Assembly: GCF_041146795.1 (NCBI RefSeq)
Contig: NC_135169.1
Span: 8,406,764 to 8,470,763 of the forward strand
DNA from: Maylandia zebra
Lineage: Eukaryota > Chordata > Actinopteri > Cichliformes > Cichlidae
Length of the DNA stretch: 64,000 bases
Reading direction: 5' to 3'
Notes under the pieces: generated by a model
Databases searched by the model: none
The model's input: only the letters and a program-made list of their open reading frames with translations
Told to the model about the DNA's origin: nothing
Position numbers and translations under genes: made by a program
In this document: one piece after another, positions 44,501 to 54,627 of the stretch
How positions within the stretch are numbered: position 1 is the stretch's first letter
Layout: every line of letters starts with the position of its first letter

Positions 44501-47500
44501 TGGGACGGGTCCTTCAGTATCTGCGCTGCTCTAGTCCGGCATCTCCTGGTGTAGGTGTCCTGAAGCGGGGGGAGAGCAATCCTGCAGCAGCGTTCTGCTG
44601 TACGGATCACTCTCTGGAGAGCTTTTTGGTCCTTCACACAGCTGTTCCCGAACCACGATGTCATGTTCTGTGTGAGGATGCTCTCCACAGCGCCTGTATA
44701 GAAAATCCTGAGGATCTTTGGAGAGACCCTGAACTTCCTCAGTTGTCGTAGGTGATACAGGCGCTGCCTGTAGCATGCATGCTTGTTGTTTTTGTCTGCT
44801 TCCACTTGTCTTTGCACTAGGATGATGTCGGCGTAAACGCGCAGTCATATTCGTTGTTCCCACTAGTGCTGTCATCGTTAATCTCGTTGAAATGACGTTA
44901 ACGCCACAACACGGCAAATCTCCGTTAACGAGCTACCCCTGATCGCCCCGTGCGTGGGGCTAGACGGCCAACACGTTAACGAGCTAACTGCGTTAACACA
45001 CTAGTTCCCACCCATGTAATTGAGCATTGCGTGGCACATCCAACATACTGTTTTACTTTAGTCCATGACGCGCTTACCTTCAGGGTCATACCTCACATGA
45101 AAACCAAAATAATTCCAAACGCCAGATCTGAATGAGGGTGGGGGAGGTTCAATTTGCCATGTTGCAAGGAGAGCTTAACTTCTGTCTCGCTAGCTTGTCC
45201 TGCGCTCTTCCTTCTGACGATGCTGTCTGTGTTGAGCGCTCAGTGGATCTACGCTCGACAGTGCAGCCTAGGCGGAGTAGTCGAACGCAGATTCACTGAG
45301 CGCTCCACACAGACAGCATCGTCAGAAGGAAAGTTGATAAAATAAATTACAAATTTTGTATTGTTCGATACATATGCGTACCGAACCGAAAGCACTGTAT
45401 CGAACGGTTCATTATCGATACGAGTATCGTTGCACCCCTAATATTTTTCTATATAATATAATATCCATCCATCCGCCTCCGCTTATCCTTTCTAGAGTCG
45501 CGGAGGCGCTGGAGCCCATCCCAGCTGTCATAGGGCGAGAGGCGGGGTACACCCTGGACAGGTCGCCAGTCTGTCACAGGGCTAACACACAGAGAGACAG
45601 ACAACCATTCGCACTCACATTCACTCCCGCATTCACACCTATGGGCAATTAATCAATTAACCTATCCCCACTAACTGCATGTCTTTGGACTGTGGGAGGA
45701 AGCCAGAATACCCAGAGGGAACCCAGACAAACACGGGGAGAACATGCAAACTCCACACAGAAAGACCCCGGCCTAATGGTGGACTTGAACTCTTGCTGTG
45801 AGGCAACAGTGCTAACCACCGTGCTGCCTATAATGTAATATAATATAGAAAAATATAGTTTTTCATATAAACTTGATTATTGTCTGTAGTCCACATAAAC
45901 ACTTTAGTTACATAAAATGTGTGAGTTTTGACCTTATTTACTGTGTAGCCTGTATAATAAATAAATAAATATGTAGCCCAATAAGTACAAAATCTAGAAA
46001 GCTACACAACATGGGGCGGTTCATTTGCAAACACAAGTCTAACTTAAGTTTCGCACTGTTTTGATGGGGGAAAAAAATCTAATTGTTGCTTAAATTAACC
46101 AAAATGTCAGACATCTGCACTGTCATGAACAAAAATTTACACCTAATTTTTCAAGATTTGTTGGATTAATCCTCCAAAATATAACTGACTGGTTTTGACT
46201 CCTTTTTCATTTTATGTTTGTTTCACCCTCAAATTGTTTCATTTTATTTTTCCCCCTGCATTGTTTGATATCATTCTTTTCAGCTCAACCTCACGTGTCT
46301 GAATTTAGTTTTTTTTTTTCATTGACATACTTTATTAATATTATTAACCTGAAATCACACAAAAAACTTAAAATCCTAGTAGTATATTTTTTACTGTATG
46401 AAAAAATATTTTTATAACCTGAAATGCAAACATAAATTGTACGTTTTGAAAACTAATGCACACATTTTGTAAACATATACAACTATTTTTTTTTTTTTTG
46501 TACAACCATTTAAAAATATTACTAAAACTAAAATGAGAGAACAATCAGCTCTCACAATAAGATGCCCCACAAATGATGTGTCCAGTACAAAAAATTGTTT
46601 GTCCACCAAAAGACAGACCACAGGGATAAACCTGCAGCCCTGACAACAGGAGGTGTATCACTCTGCTGGTTTTCTATCTGGTGACAGGTATTGCAAATGT
46701 GCTTTGTGACATTCATCAATACCTTCACTTACACACAAAACTAACCAAGACAACACACTAACTATACACTTCGCGCTGAGCGTCACAAATCTCCCACATC
46801 TAAAAACTCACGTGTTGACTGTTTTTTTTTTTTTGTTTTGTTTTGTTTTTGTTTTTTTAAATTGGTTGACATGGTACATTTTTCCACCAATAGGAAAGAG
46901 GTGGCTTTTTTTCTTTCTTTACTGTTTTTGCGCTGTCTTTAGAAAATGCTTAGAAAAACACACACACAAAAAAACGTGACAACGACGACAGTATTTAGAA
47001 AAAAACATGGCTTAGATATTTTTTTTAATCATAACTCTGGATTTACGAGCCTATAATTAAAATAAAAAAAACAAAAAACAATGTAAACTTTAAAGTCCGA
47101 CCTTTCAATATGGGCTGAAAGACTTAAGACTCCGTGTGGCTGCAGCTTGTTGCTGTGTCAGCTTAAATCAATCATGTGATTTGGAGGTGCAGCGTGTCCG
47201 TGGACCACGGAGGGTTAATAACACTCACCTTTCTTCCATTTCCAGAGTGTAAAAACCAACTACCTGTGTGAAATCTGAATTTCCCATGGTGTTGTTTAAA
47301 ATGTGCTCTGGCACGATCACAAGCGTCACTTGCTACTGAAAACAAGAAAAAAGCCGGTCCTGCAATGGGCTGAGCCATTTGTTACTGGTGGGGGGGGGGG
47401 GACGACACTATGCAATATATTTAGTTTAAGCATTTATATTCACTGTTGACTGTAACTACGCTCAAACTGTTAATGCTATCTTATTTTAATGAACAAAACT

Positions 47501-50500
47501 GTCATATGCAAAACTGGGGTGGCACTTGAGGTGGCAAGGGATCATTTTAGGGTGCACTTGCCACCCCATGCCACCCTTCTAGATCCGACCATGTAGTTGC
47601 TGCAGATTGAAAAAGTTTCACATTAGTATCTTATAGATGGAGAAGACTTCGTGCCTTCTGGAGATCAGTTAATCTTCTGCTCACTGAACTGTTGACACAA
47701 ACAGACATTTGAAGCTTTTCCAGGTAAATGTTTGGAGGCTTCACAGTGTCCACACAGGCTGATGTTTTACTGCTGTGTGTGTGGGAACATCTGCCTGAAG
47801 CATCTTCCTACTCTGCACGCACATAACTGCACTGATTGTGAGCCAATGAATGTGTAGACCAGGGGTCCCCAATCCCAGTCCACAAGGGCTGGTGTCCCTG
47901 CAGGTTTTAGATGTGTCCTTGATCCATTACAGCTGATTTAAATGGATAAATTACCTTCTCAACATGTCTTGAAGTTCTCCAGAGGCCTGGTAATGAACTA
48001 ATCATGTGATTCAGGTGTGTTGACTCAGTGTGAGATCTAAAACCTGCAGGGGCACCAGCCCTGATGGACTGGAATTGGGGACCCCTGGTGTAGACGGTCA
48101 CCATGACAACGTGTTGTTTGAGGTCAGTCCCAAAGTCGATCTGTGAGCGTTTGAACTCCAGAAACATCTCCTGCTGTTTTTGTAGATTCACTGCAGCTGA
48201 CAAACCTTTAGTCTCCACACCCTGAAAGTGTCCATGTTGTCAACAACGGACACACATTATGCCCATGTCATGGTCTAAATCAATCAGAGATGGTCAGGGG
48301 CTGGACCTCTCTGATTGGCCGTGGTCCAGATATTCCTGTAGTCTTTCGCGTGTGGACGTTTGAAAGTGCAAGAGTGTAGAGAGAGGTGAGTGACTTGAAT
48401 AAAGCGATATAGATTCATTAAAACAAAAACAAAGTTAATATGTGGGGTTAAGTGAGGAGGTTGAAAAATATTTGCTTTTTTTCAAATTAATGACATCTCA
48501 AACTTTGTTCTGAGCTTCTGCAACATCACCCATTACCACTGAAAGGACGTCCATAAAAACAGACGGAAAATTACTGATACTTTCAGAATCTGAGAGTTTA
48601 AAACATGACAAAGTTGATTCAGATGAAGTTATTTGAGCAGAAACTACTGGATCTTTATCCTGTGTTTAAACTAATTCTTCATGGTTCCTCCACAGAGTGG
48701 AACAGCAGAGCTCAGAGGTTCCCAGTGGCCAGTATGCCCAGCAGCATCAAACACAGCTGGACTCCATATTTATGGTCTGTACATGTACAACAACTACTTT
48801 TTACATCTATTCTGTTCACAGTCCTCTCCATGATGCTCTTTGTAGACCAGTGGATTGTCAGTGTGTCCAACATGGATGTGATGTTTGGCTCCATGATTTC
48901 AGTCTGATTGGCTCATTCATAAAGTATTCTGTTCCAGCTGCTGGAGGACAACATCATCACTTTTGTGAAGAACGAGTTGAAGAAGATCCAGAAGGGCCTA
49001 AGTCCAGATTACCCAGAATGCTTAGAGAGTCAGAGGGAGGAGGATGAGCAGAGTAGCAACAGAGAGGCATTTGTGAAGATCACACTGAACTTTCTGAGGA
49101 GAATGAAGCAGGAGGAGCTGGCTGACCGTCTGCAGAGCAGTAAGAGGATTGCTATAAAGATTTAAGCTGCTGGATAAATTAGACATTTTCTATTATCTTA
49201 TGAGATGGAGCATGAATGGTTTAAAGATTAATTATTTTTGGAAGTTTTTATTTCCACTTTCAAATGATATTCTACATATTTCTTCTCATTCAGAGCACCT
49301 TGCTGCCATTTGTCAGCATAACCTTAAATTTGCTCTGAAGAAGAAGTTCCAGTGTGTGTTTCAGGGCATTGCTAAAGCAGGAAACCCAACCCTTCTGAAT
49401 CAGATCTACACAGAGCTCTACATCACAGAGGGAGGGACTGCAGAGGTCAATGATGAACATGAGGTCAGACAGATTGAAACAGCATCCAGGAAACGAGACA
49501 GACCAGAAACAACAATCGGACAAGAAGACATCTTTAAAGGCTCACCTGGAAGAGATGACCCAATCAGAACAGTGCTGACAAAGGGAGTGGCTGGCATTGG
49601 GAAAACAGTCTTAACACAGAAATACACCCTGGACTGGGCTGAAGACAAAGCCAACCAGGACATCCAGTTCATATTTCCATTCACTTTCAGAGAGCTGAAT
49701 GTGCTGAAAGAGGAAAAGTTCAGCTTGGTGGGACTTGTTCATCACTTCTTTACTGAAACCAAAGAAGCAGGAATCTGCAGCTTTGAAGACTTCCAGGTTG
49801 TGTTCATCTTTGATGGTCTGGATGAGTGTCGACTTCCTCTGGACTTCCACAAAACTACAATCCTAACTGATCCTAAAAAGTCCACCTCAGTGGATGCGCT
49901 GCTGATAAACCTCATCAGGGGCAAGCTGCTTCCCTCTGCTCGCCTCTGGATAACCACACGACCTGCAGCAGCCAATCAGATCCCTCCTGACTGTGTTGGC
50001 ATGGTGACAGAGGTCAGAGGGTTCACTGACCCACACAAGGAGGAGTACTTCAGGAAGAGATTCAGAGATAAGGAGCAGGCCAGCAGGATCATCTCCCACA
50101 TCAAGATCTCACGAAGCCTCCACATCATGTGCCACATCCCAGTCTTCTGCTGGATCACTGCTACAGTTCTGGAGGATGTGCTGGAAACCAGAGAGGGACG
50201 ACGGCTGCCCAAGACCCTGACTGAGATGTACATCCACTTCCTGGTGGTTCAAGCCAAAGTGAAGAAGGTCAAGTATGATGGAGGAGCTGAGACAGATCCA
50301 CACTGGAGTCCAGAAAGCAGGAAGATGATGGAGTCTCTGGGAAAACTGGCTTTTGATCAGCTGCAGAAAGGAAACCTGATCTTCTATGAATCAGACCTGA
50401 CAGAGTGTGGCATCGATATCAGAGCAGCCTCAGTGTACTCAGGAGTGTTCACACAGATCTTTAAAGAGGAGAGTGGACTGTACCAGGACAAGGTGTTCTG

Positions 50501-53500
50501 CTTCATCCATCTGAGTGTTCAGGAGTTTCTGGCTGCTCTTCATGTGCATCTGACCTTCATCAACTCTGGAGTCAATCTGCTGGAAGAAAAACAAACATCG
50601 TCAAAGAAATCAAAATTATTTATGAAACAAAGACATTTAAAATCTCTCCACCAGAGTGCTGTGAACAAGACCTTACAGAGTCCAAATGGACACCTGGACT
50701 TGTTCCTCCGCTTCGTCCTGGGTTTTTCACTGCAGACCAATCAGACTCTCCTACGAGGTCTGCTGACACAGACAGGAAGTAGCTCACAGACCAATCAGGA
50801 AACTGCCCAGTACATCAAGGAGAAGCTCAGTGAGAATCTGTCTGCAGAGAAAAGCATCAATCTGTTCCACTGTCTGAATGAACTGAATGATCGTTCTCTA
50901 GTGGAGGAGATCCAACAGTCCCTGAGATCAGGAAGTCTCTCCACAGATGAACTGTCTCCTGCTCAGTGGTCAGCTCTGGTCTTCATCTTACTGTCATCAG
51001 AAAAAGATCTGGATGTGTTTGACCTGAAGAAATACTCTGCTTCAGAGGAGGCTCTTCTGAGGCTGTTGCCAGTGGTCAAAGCCTCCAGCAAAGCTCTGTG
51101 AGTAAATATTTGATCAGTCTTTTATTTATAACATAAACAGTGTAATGTTTGATGGCAGCAGTAAATGTCAAGAGTTTCTTAAACATATCTGGGTGTCAGC
51201 TAGGGCTGCCACAAACGATTATTTTGATAGTCGACTAGTCACCGATTATTTTTGCGATTAGTCGACTAATCAGATCATCATCCATTAGACGTACAGCGTA
51301 CAGTTTATTGCACCAGCAGCATCTGCTCTTATATAACTATCATTAGCTTACAGCTTGAAGTGTTTGTGCTAACTAAAAATAAAGACAAGATGGTAGTTTA
51401 TTAATTTTTAATGAAATTTGCAGATTGTTTCGGTGAAGTTTAATAAACTCCTTGCTATCTAAAATATAACAGGACACCGGATTAAATTCTCCAGCATCTC
51501 ACACTTCTGATAATCAGCTGTCTGCTTGAAGTTTATTTAGCTGTGCAAAAACTATAACTTTAATCTCAGCCAAACCGATTTCCTCAGGAACAAATAAAAT
51601 ACTAAAGAAAGCCAAACAATAACATGTTTAAGTTATCTAAGTGACTTATATATGTTTAACCTGACTAGCGAAAGACGGCGGTGGGTTTGAAAACGATTTG
51701 CCGGGAGTCCAGTGTTCTCACGGCTCTAGTTAGCCTTGCCCCCGGCTAGCTATCGAGCTAGTGGGTAACAGACGTCTCCGAAAACGTCGGAGCGCTTTTG
51801 AAAATATGTGGTGTCCTGATAAACTGAGCAGATATTTGAGGTTTACACAGCTACATTCTCGCCTGAAAATATGTTAAACGTTTATTTTGTGACCCAGAAA
51901 GAATAATAAGAGTAAAGTTAAAACTAACTAGCTGCCGCCATTGTTGACAACTGCGCTGGGCTGCTCTATGAATTCTGGGACACAGCTTCTTCTTCTTCGG
52001 GGTTTAACGGCAGCTGGCATCCTTGTACATGCAGTGCTGCCATCTTCTGTTTCAGTCCGTTATTACACTCTTAAATCCTTCTACTCATTCCTGCGTCTTT
52101 TGTGATCTTACAAAGCTTCAAACGATGCGTCGACTATTAAATTAGTCGTCGACGATTTTAATAGTCGACATAATCGTGACTAGTCGACTAATCGTGGCAG
52201 CCCTAGTGTCAGCTTTTATCAAAGTCATACCCAGAATCATCCTGTACTTAAACTTTATTTATACAGCAGCTTTCACAGGTCAAAAACCACAAAGTGCTTT
52301 ACAGTAGAAACAGGCAATAAAAAACACAGAAGATAAAAACATTAAACAGCAAACACTGAACATCATACAGCCTAAAACTAGTTAAAGGCCACTCTGAATA
52401 CTACAGTCTGAATAAATTAGTTAGTGGGACCAGTAACAGCCTTTGACTGGAAGATCTCAGACTGTGAGAAGAGCTGTAGGATTGTAGAAGGTCAGAAATA
52501 CAGACTGGGTTTTGACCACACAGGGCTCTAAAAGTAAGGACCAAAATGTTAAATGAATTCTAAAATGAACTGGTTCACGTGCTGGTAAACAGCCAAGCAG
52601 CATCATTCTGTACTGACTGAAGATGTTTAAAGTCTGTGATGGACCCTCAGGTGATAATCAGCAACTCCCTTATTCCTCCTCTGGTCTTATTGCTCTGCAT
52701 CAGTGCACTGCTCAGCTGAAGATGAGTTCACTTCTGTATGTCACAATCAGCCTCACCAGTACAGTTCCCAGGATCTGTAGCTGCTGGAAGATTCAATCAT
52801 ATTCCTCGTGTGTCTTCAGGTTTCCTGTTGCCTGATGTATTTGCTTGGTTTTTTGTTTTTTGTTTTCTTTCGATCTCTCCTATGTTGTGCACTTTTATTT
52901 CTGAGTGTACACAGTCTGTGACCATGACAATTTGTGACAGAATACAATGATCAGTGAGGACCCAGAGGACACTGGCATTTACACTGTGACAGTGTGATGC
53001 TTGAATGACACTTGAGACTTGATCTCACTGCTTTGTGGACGGCTCTGATGGAAGGACTAATCACTATATCTGCTTTAGTAGAAATAATTTCCATGAAAAC
53101 TTCACTGGTTCAGTCTCCCAGAATCTCTTGGTCATATCTTGACCTTATCCTGGAGTAACTAACCCTCACTCACCAGGATCTGAGCCAGCCTTCCCTCTCA
53201 TTGCTGAATGCTTACAGACTTACTTATCACGTGTTCACAGAATGAGGACTCATCCCTTTTTGTTTAGCGTTGCATTTAATGAGCAAGTTCCAGGTTTTTA
53301 TATTTATGCAGGGAACATTTTTTTTTTAAATTAAAGTGTTTTTTAGTCAACCAGAAATAGACAGATGTCAGTGTGCATTACTTTCTTTTAAATGTTACAT
53401 AAGAAGATTTAAATTCATCACAAAAATTTTGTTATCAAATGACAATTTTTCAAATTATGATTTTATTTTGTTTTTGTTTTTAAGGCTGAGTGTCCCTGAC

Positions 53501-54292
53501 CTCTCAGACAGAGGCTGTGAAGCTCTGTCCTCAGTTCTCAGCTCCCAGTCCTCTAGTCTGAGAGAGCTGGACCTGAGTAACAACAGCCTGCAGGGTACGG
53601 CATTGAAGTTTCTTTCTGCGGGACTGAGAAGTCCACACTGTAAACTGAATACTCTGAGGTGAGATCAAGTTATGTTGTGCTTTTCATCAGTTGACAGAAT
53701 TAACCAATACGAATCCACTAATTGGGGAAAAATGTCATTAAAACATCTGCAATAGTTTTATGATAATTTAATGAGCAGAGAGAGTTATTGATCAATATTG
53801 ACCAATATCAGCTACGTTGGTGTCAATTCACTGCTCTCACTGACCAGCACATAGAGCCCAATTAGCATTTGCCTTATAATACCATTGATTAACCGTTGTG
53901 CGAGTACCATTTTGCTGTTTCTTAGTTGTTGTTTCTTTGAGCAGTGTATTTTAGCCAATAAATGTCAGTGTCATCCATTTGTTGTATCTTAGTAGGGAAT
54001 GAAGGATTCTTTTAGAAAAAAAAAAGGATTACATATTGCTAAATCTAATAACTCTTTAGTGCACCCTCACTGCACTTTAACAACAGTGTTTGTTTAATGT
54101 TTATCTTTGATTTTTCAGACTGAGTCACTGTCAGTTCTCAGAGAGAGGCTTTGAAGCTCTGTCCTCAGCTCTCAGCTCCCAGTCCTCTAGTCTGAGCGTG
54201 CTGGACTTGAGTAACTTTGACCTGCAGGATTCAGGAGTGAAGTTTCTGTCTGCTGGAGTGAAGAGTCCACACTGTAAAATGGAAACTCTCAG
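37970..54292 (+). CDS. NLRC3-like NACHT receptor gene, 3' end outside or lost
   Basis: Nine coding exons join in phase for about 939 codons: 37,970-38,058, 38,143-38,235, 38,722-38,823, 38,993-39,094, 48,696-48,774, 48,938-49,139, 49,294-51,097, 53,485-53,658, 54,119-54,292. Order: short N-terminal exons with a basic run ([11 protein letters not shown]), two near-identical 34-codon exons, a helical exon pair, FISNA plus NACHT, and two LRR exons. Start is [20 protein letters not shown], 27 bp after an acceptor. All donors are GT and acceptors AG, and no stop interrupts the joined frame. Fish NLR-C proteins are cytosolic innate sensors or regulators. The last exon ends in phase 2, so more LRR or B30.2 exons are needed; none is seen to 64,000. 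Large TE-filled introns may hamper expression. Confidence 0.85.
38722..39094 (+). repeat. Tandem duplicated 34-codon exon pair of the NLR gene
   Basis: Exons 38,722-38,823 and 38,993-39,094 are both 102 bp, same phase, and encode [20 protein letters not shown] and [20 protein letters not shown], each followed by [13 protein letters not shown]. The second half of the preceding exon carries a degenerate version ([14 protein letters not shown]). Repeated short N-terminal exons are a known trait of fish NLR-C genes; each holds one SDWSK-type motif. Confidence 0.85.
39264..39740 (+). pseudogene. YqaJ/SWIM-type protein N-terminus (ISL2EU-like)
   Basis: Reads [40 protein letters not shown] and [20 protein letters not shown] to a stop at 39,535. 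Then in broken frames [19 protein letters not shown] and [20 protein letters not shown]. The later pieces resemble the segment before the SWIM finger of fish YqaJ-domain proteins. The nuclease domain itself is absent. Confidence 0.5.
39265..40502. mobile_element. ISL2EU-like transposon copy 2, both ends present
   Basis: Terminal inverted repeats AGAGATTGA.../...TCAATCTCT with a second shared block, TGGGAACCCGTGGCAA against, inverted, TGGGAACTCGTGGCAA. Flanked by AT at 39,263-39,264 and 40,503-40,504, fitting the 2-bp AT duplication of ISL2EU. The plus strand from the left end encodes the N-terminus of a YqaJ-type protein; the minus strand from the right end encodes a THAP domain. At 1,238 bp both genes are only stubs, so this is a non-autonomous deletion derivative. 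It sits in the 9.6-kb NLR intron. Confidence 0.7.
40139..40371 (-). pseudogene. THAP-domain exon (ISL2EU-like transposase N-terminus)
   Basis: Starts [40 protein letters not shown] and RR. A frame shift then gives [20 protein letters not shown] and VCSKHFHKG, ending at a GTCAGAG donor. C..C and C..H zinc ligands of the C2CH THAP finger are present (INC; VCSKHF). The domain binds DNA, here presumably the transposon ends. The frameshift makes it a fossil. Confidence 0.65.
40628..40736 (-). mobile_element. SINE fragment
   Basis: Matches the tRNA-like head of the SINEs in reverse (GTTAGTATCTTGCCCAAGGA; CTGAGCTACAGCC), more diverged than the full copies. Between 40,740 and 41,480 no other feature is supported. 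Confidence 0.55.
41482..41511 (+). repeat. (TA)n microsatellite at the 3' end of the R4-like LINE
   Basis: About 15 TA units, then A-rich sequence and the LINE 3' region. A second (TA)n run flanks the other end at 44,096-44,120. Confidence 0.9.
41512..44095 (-). mobile_element. R4/Dong-like LINE, 5' truncated
   Basis: Minus-strand LINE with a restriction-enzyme-like endonuclease, flanked by (TA)n on both sides. Upstream of the ATG at 44,035 the same frame meets a stop eight codons earlier and then the (TA)n, so the N-terminal zinc-finger part is missing. 3' UTR is short (41,512-41,584). Confidence 0.75.
41585..44035 (-). CDS. Reverse transcriptase plus REL endonuclease (R4-like), uninterrupted 816 codons
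   Basis: RT blocks in order: [60 protein letters not shown] and catalytic [17 protein letters not shown] (Tyr-Met-Asp-Asp). Then a Cys/His finger ([18 protein letters not shown]) and a nuclease site [20 protein letters not shown] of the PD-(D/E)xK kind, C-terminus [10 protein letters not shown]. It nicks DNA and copies its RNA onto the nick. The complete distal ORF implies recent insertion. It sits antisense in the NLR intron. Confidence 0.85.
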   Translation of the reverse strand: METAKQRLTALASCLRRYTRAIEGRRINQLFSTEPAKVYSQWQGNNNNKRTAPPRLETEQYWTSIWEKDATHNGNAQWLVDLRADHSDLPEQGPVTITVADIQERVSSMKSWTAPGPDMVHAYWLKKLTALHERLAAQMNQLLVNERHPEWLTEGRTVLIPKDPKKGPVPSNYRPITCLSTTWKLLSGIISAKMNRHMGQYMSGKQKGIGKNTRGAKHQLLVDRTVSRDCKTRLTNLCTAWIDYKKAYDSMPHSWILECLELYKINGTLRAFIRNSMGMWRTTLEANSKPIAQVTIKCGIYQGDALSPLLFCIGLNPLSEIINKTGYGYRLRNGAVVSHLLYMDDIKLYAKSERDIDSLIHTTRLYSNDIGMSFRLEKCSRMVTKRGKVVRTEGIELPEGNIADIEDSYKYLGILQANGNHEEAARKAATTKYLQRVRQVLRSQLNGKNKIRAINTYALPVIRYPAGVIGWPKEEIEATDIKTRKLLTMHGGFHPKSSTLRLYAKRKEGGRGLVSVSTTVQDETTNIQEYIGKMAPTDRVLSEYLRQQKPKKEEGDEEPSWKDRPLHGMYHRQIEEVADIQKSYQWLDKAGLKDSTEALIMAAQEQALSTRSIEAGVYHTRQDPRCRLCKDAPETIQHITAGCKMLAGKAYMERHNQVAGIVYRNICAEYNLEVPRPKWEMPPRVVENDRAKILWDFQIQTDKMVVANQPDIVVVDKQKKTAVVIDVAVPNDSNIRKKEHEKLEKYQGLREELERMWRVKVTVVPVVIGALGAVTPKLGEWLQQIPGTTSEISVQKSAVLGTAKILRRTLKLPGLW
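44098..44175 (+). repeat. (TA)n/(CATA)n microsatellite
   Basis: TA units followed by CATATGTATG, TATATA and ACACACACATACATACAC-type repeats. Confidence 0.85.
44200..44820 (-). mobile_element. Rex1-like LINE fragment: post-RT C-terminal region
   Basis: The 156-codon frame at 44,347-44,817 reads [60 protein letters not shown] and [20 protein letters not shown], ending in [14 protein letters not shown]. These are the conserved C-terminal blocks of Rex1/Babar LINEs. A short 3' UTR runs to about 44,200. The RT core is missing. Confidence 0.7.
44864..45003. mobile_element. Short hAT-like MITE
   Basis: 140 bp beginning TAGTGCTGTCATCGTTAATC and ending GTTAACACACTA, flanked by perfect 8-bp GTTCCCAC (44,856-44,863 and 45,004-45,011). 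GTTAACG words occur throughout. Confidence 0.75.
45206..45333. repeat. Long inverted repeat (hairpin)
   Basis: Arms of about 50 bp: 45,210-45,245 (CCTTCTGACGATGCTGTCTG...) pairs with 45,294-45,329 with one mismatch, and pairing continues inward (GATCTACGCTCGA with TCGAACGCAGATT) and a few bases outward. Loop about 20 bp. Probably part of the hAT-like remnant whose right end follows. Confidence 0.85.
45340..45440. mobile_element. hAT-like right terminus
   Basis: Ends ATCGATACGAGTATCGTTGC then ACCCCTA, i.e. inverted TAGGGGTGCAACGATAC, a common fish hAT end with GTATCGAACGG-type subterminal repeats. No left end is found nearby; the hairpin at 45,206 may be its interior. Confidence 0.5.
45465..45829. 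repeat. Abundant teleost dispersed repeat with (ATCC)n end
   Basis: From CCATCCATCCGCCTCCGCTT through GGCGGGGTACACCCTGGACA, CATGTCTTTGGACTGTGGGA and ACATGCAAACTCCACACAGA to CTAACCACCGTGCTGCC, a repeat seen across fish genomes. Flanked by AT-rich near-palindromic sequence (ATATTTTTCTATATAATATA left, TAATATAGAAAAATAT right). A fragment occurs inverted at about 61,610-61,671. Confidence 0.75.
45830..47859. other. AT-rich intron sequence of the NLR gene
   Basis: Poly(T)/poly(A) tracts and a (G)11 run at 47,391-47,401. No exon compatible with the NLR frame found. Confidence 0.4.
47860..48087. mobile_element. hAT MITE, CAGGGGTC family, copy 2
   Basis: Termini CAGGGGTCCCCAATCCCAGT and, inverted, CAGGGGTCCCCAATTCCAGT. 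Perfect 8-bp duplication GTGTAGAC at 47,852-47,859 and 48,088-48,095. The body shares TGCAGGTTTTAGAT and GAGGCCTGGTAATGAA-type words with the copy at 35,931. Confidence 0.9.
49294..51097 (+). other. FISNA-NACHT exon of the NLR gene
   Basis: Domain detail of the largest exon (601 codons). FISNA starts [20 protein letters not shown] (about residues 224-295). Walker A is GVAGIGKT at about residues 320-327. Walker B is [11 protein letters not shown] with the key Asp about residue 396. [21 protein letters not shown] and [19 protein letters not shown] mark the sensor, winged-helix and helical parts. All ATP-binding residues are present, so the domain looks functional. The exon length of 1,804 bp is typical of fish NLR-C genes. 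Confidence 0.9.
51201..52205. mobile_element. hAT MITE that contains a gene-like 5' segment
   Basis: Ends TAGGGCTGCCACAAACGATT and, inverted, TAGGGCTGCCACGATTAGTC, with perfect 8-bp duplications GTGTCAGC (51,193-51,200 and 52,206-52,213). TCGACTAGTC words fill the subterminal zones. The interior, read on the minus strand (about 51,960-51,430), matches 23,400-23,965 of the CACTA-like unit, including CTTTCTGGGTCACAAAATAA and the TATATTTTAGATAGCAAGGA acceptor-exon junction. It lies in the NLR intron between the NACHT and LRR exons. Confidence 0.85.
52214..53484 (+). other. NLR intron
   Basis: Contains an L2-like 3' tail relic at about 52,250-52,310 (ACTTTATTTATACAGCAGCT; CAAAGTGCTTTACAGTA). Otherwise no supported feature. 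Confidence 0.4.
53485..54292 (+). other. Two leucine-rich-repeat exons of the NLR gene
   Basis: Exons 53,485-53,658 and 54,119-54,292 are each 174 bp (58 codons, two repeats). They encode [20 protein letters not shown]...[20 protein letters not shown] and [20 protein letters not shown]...[20 protein letters not shown]. This is the ribonuclease-inhibitor-type LRR of fish NLRC3-like proteins. Both end AG|GT, ready to splice to another 174-bp exon that is not in the window. Confidence 0.9.
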
Positions 54293-54627
54293 GTCAGCAT
54301 TTACATTTTTCCATTGTTGATAATTTCAAACCTGATAGTGCTGCACGAACAGCAACTTAATAAAATGTTTTAACGTAGATAATCAGTTTCTAGTATCAGT
54401 TATTATTGAATTTTGTTCACTTCTTGTTTTTCACTTGAAATGAAATGTCAAGTCTGATTCTCTCAGTCAAAAATCATTATTTTAGCAGCACTTCATTCAC
54501 CAAACCTTCCAGTTCAATTCCTGGCTGTATTCTGGAGACTTTGACAGAGCCGTTTGGAATCTAACAGTGTATTAATATAACAGGGCTTGGTGCTTATGGA
54601 ACGCCAGGACTGACATAATGAATTGTT

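Noticed and set aside
46214..47378. Short frames in AT-rich intron
   Set aside because: Low complexity, no motifs, inside the NLR intron.
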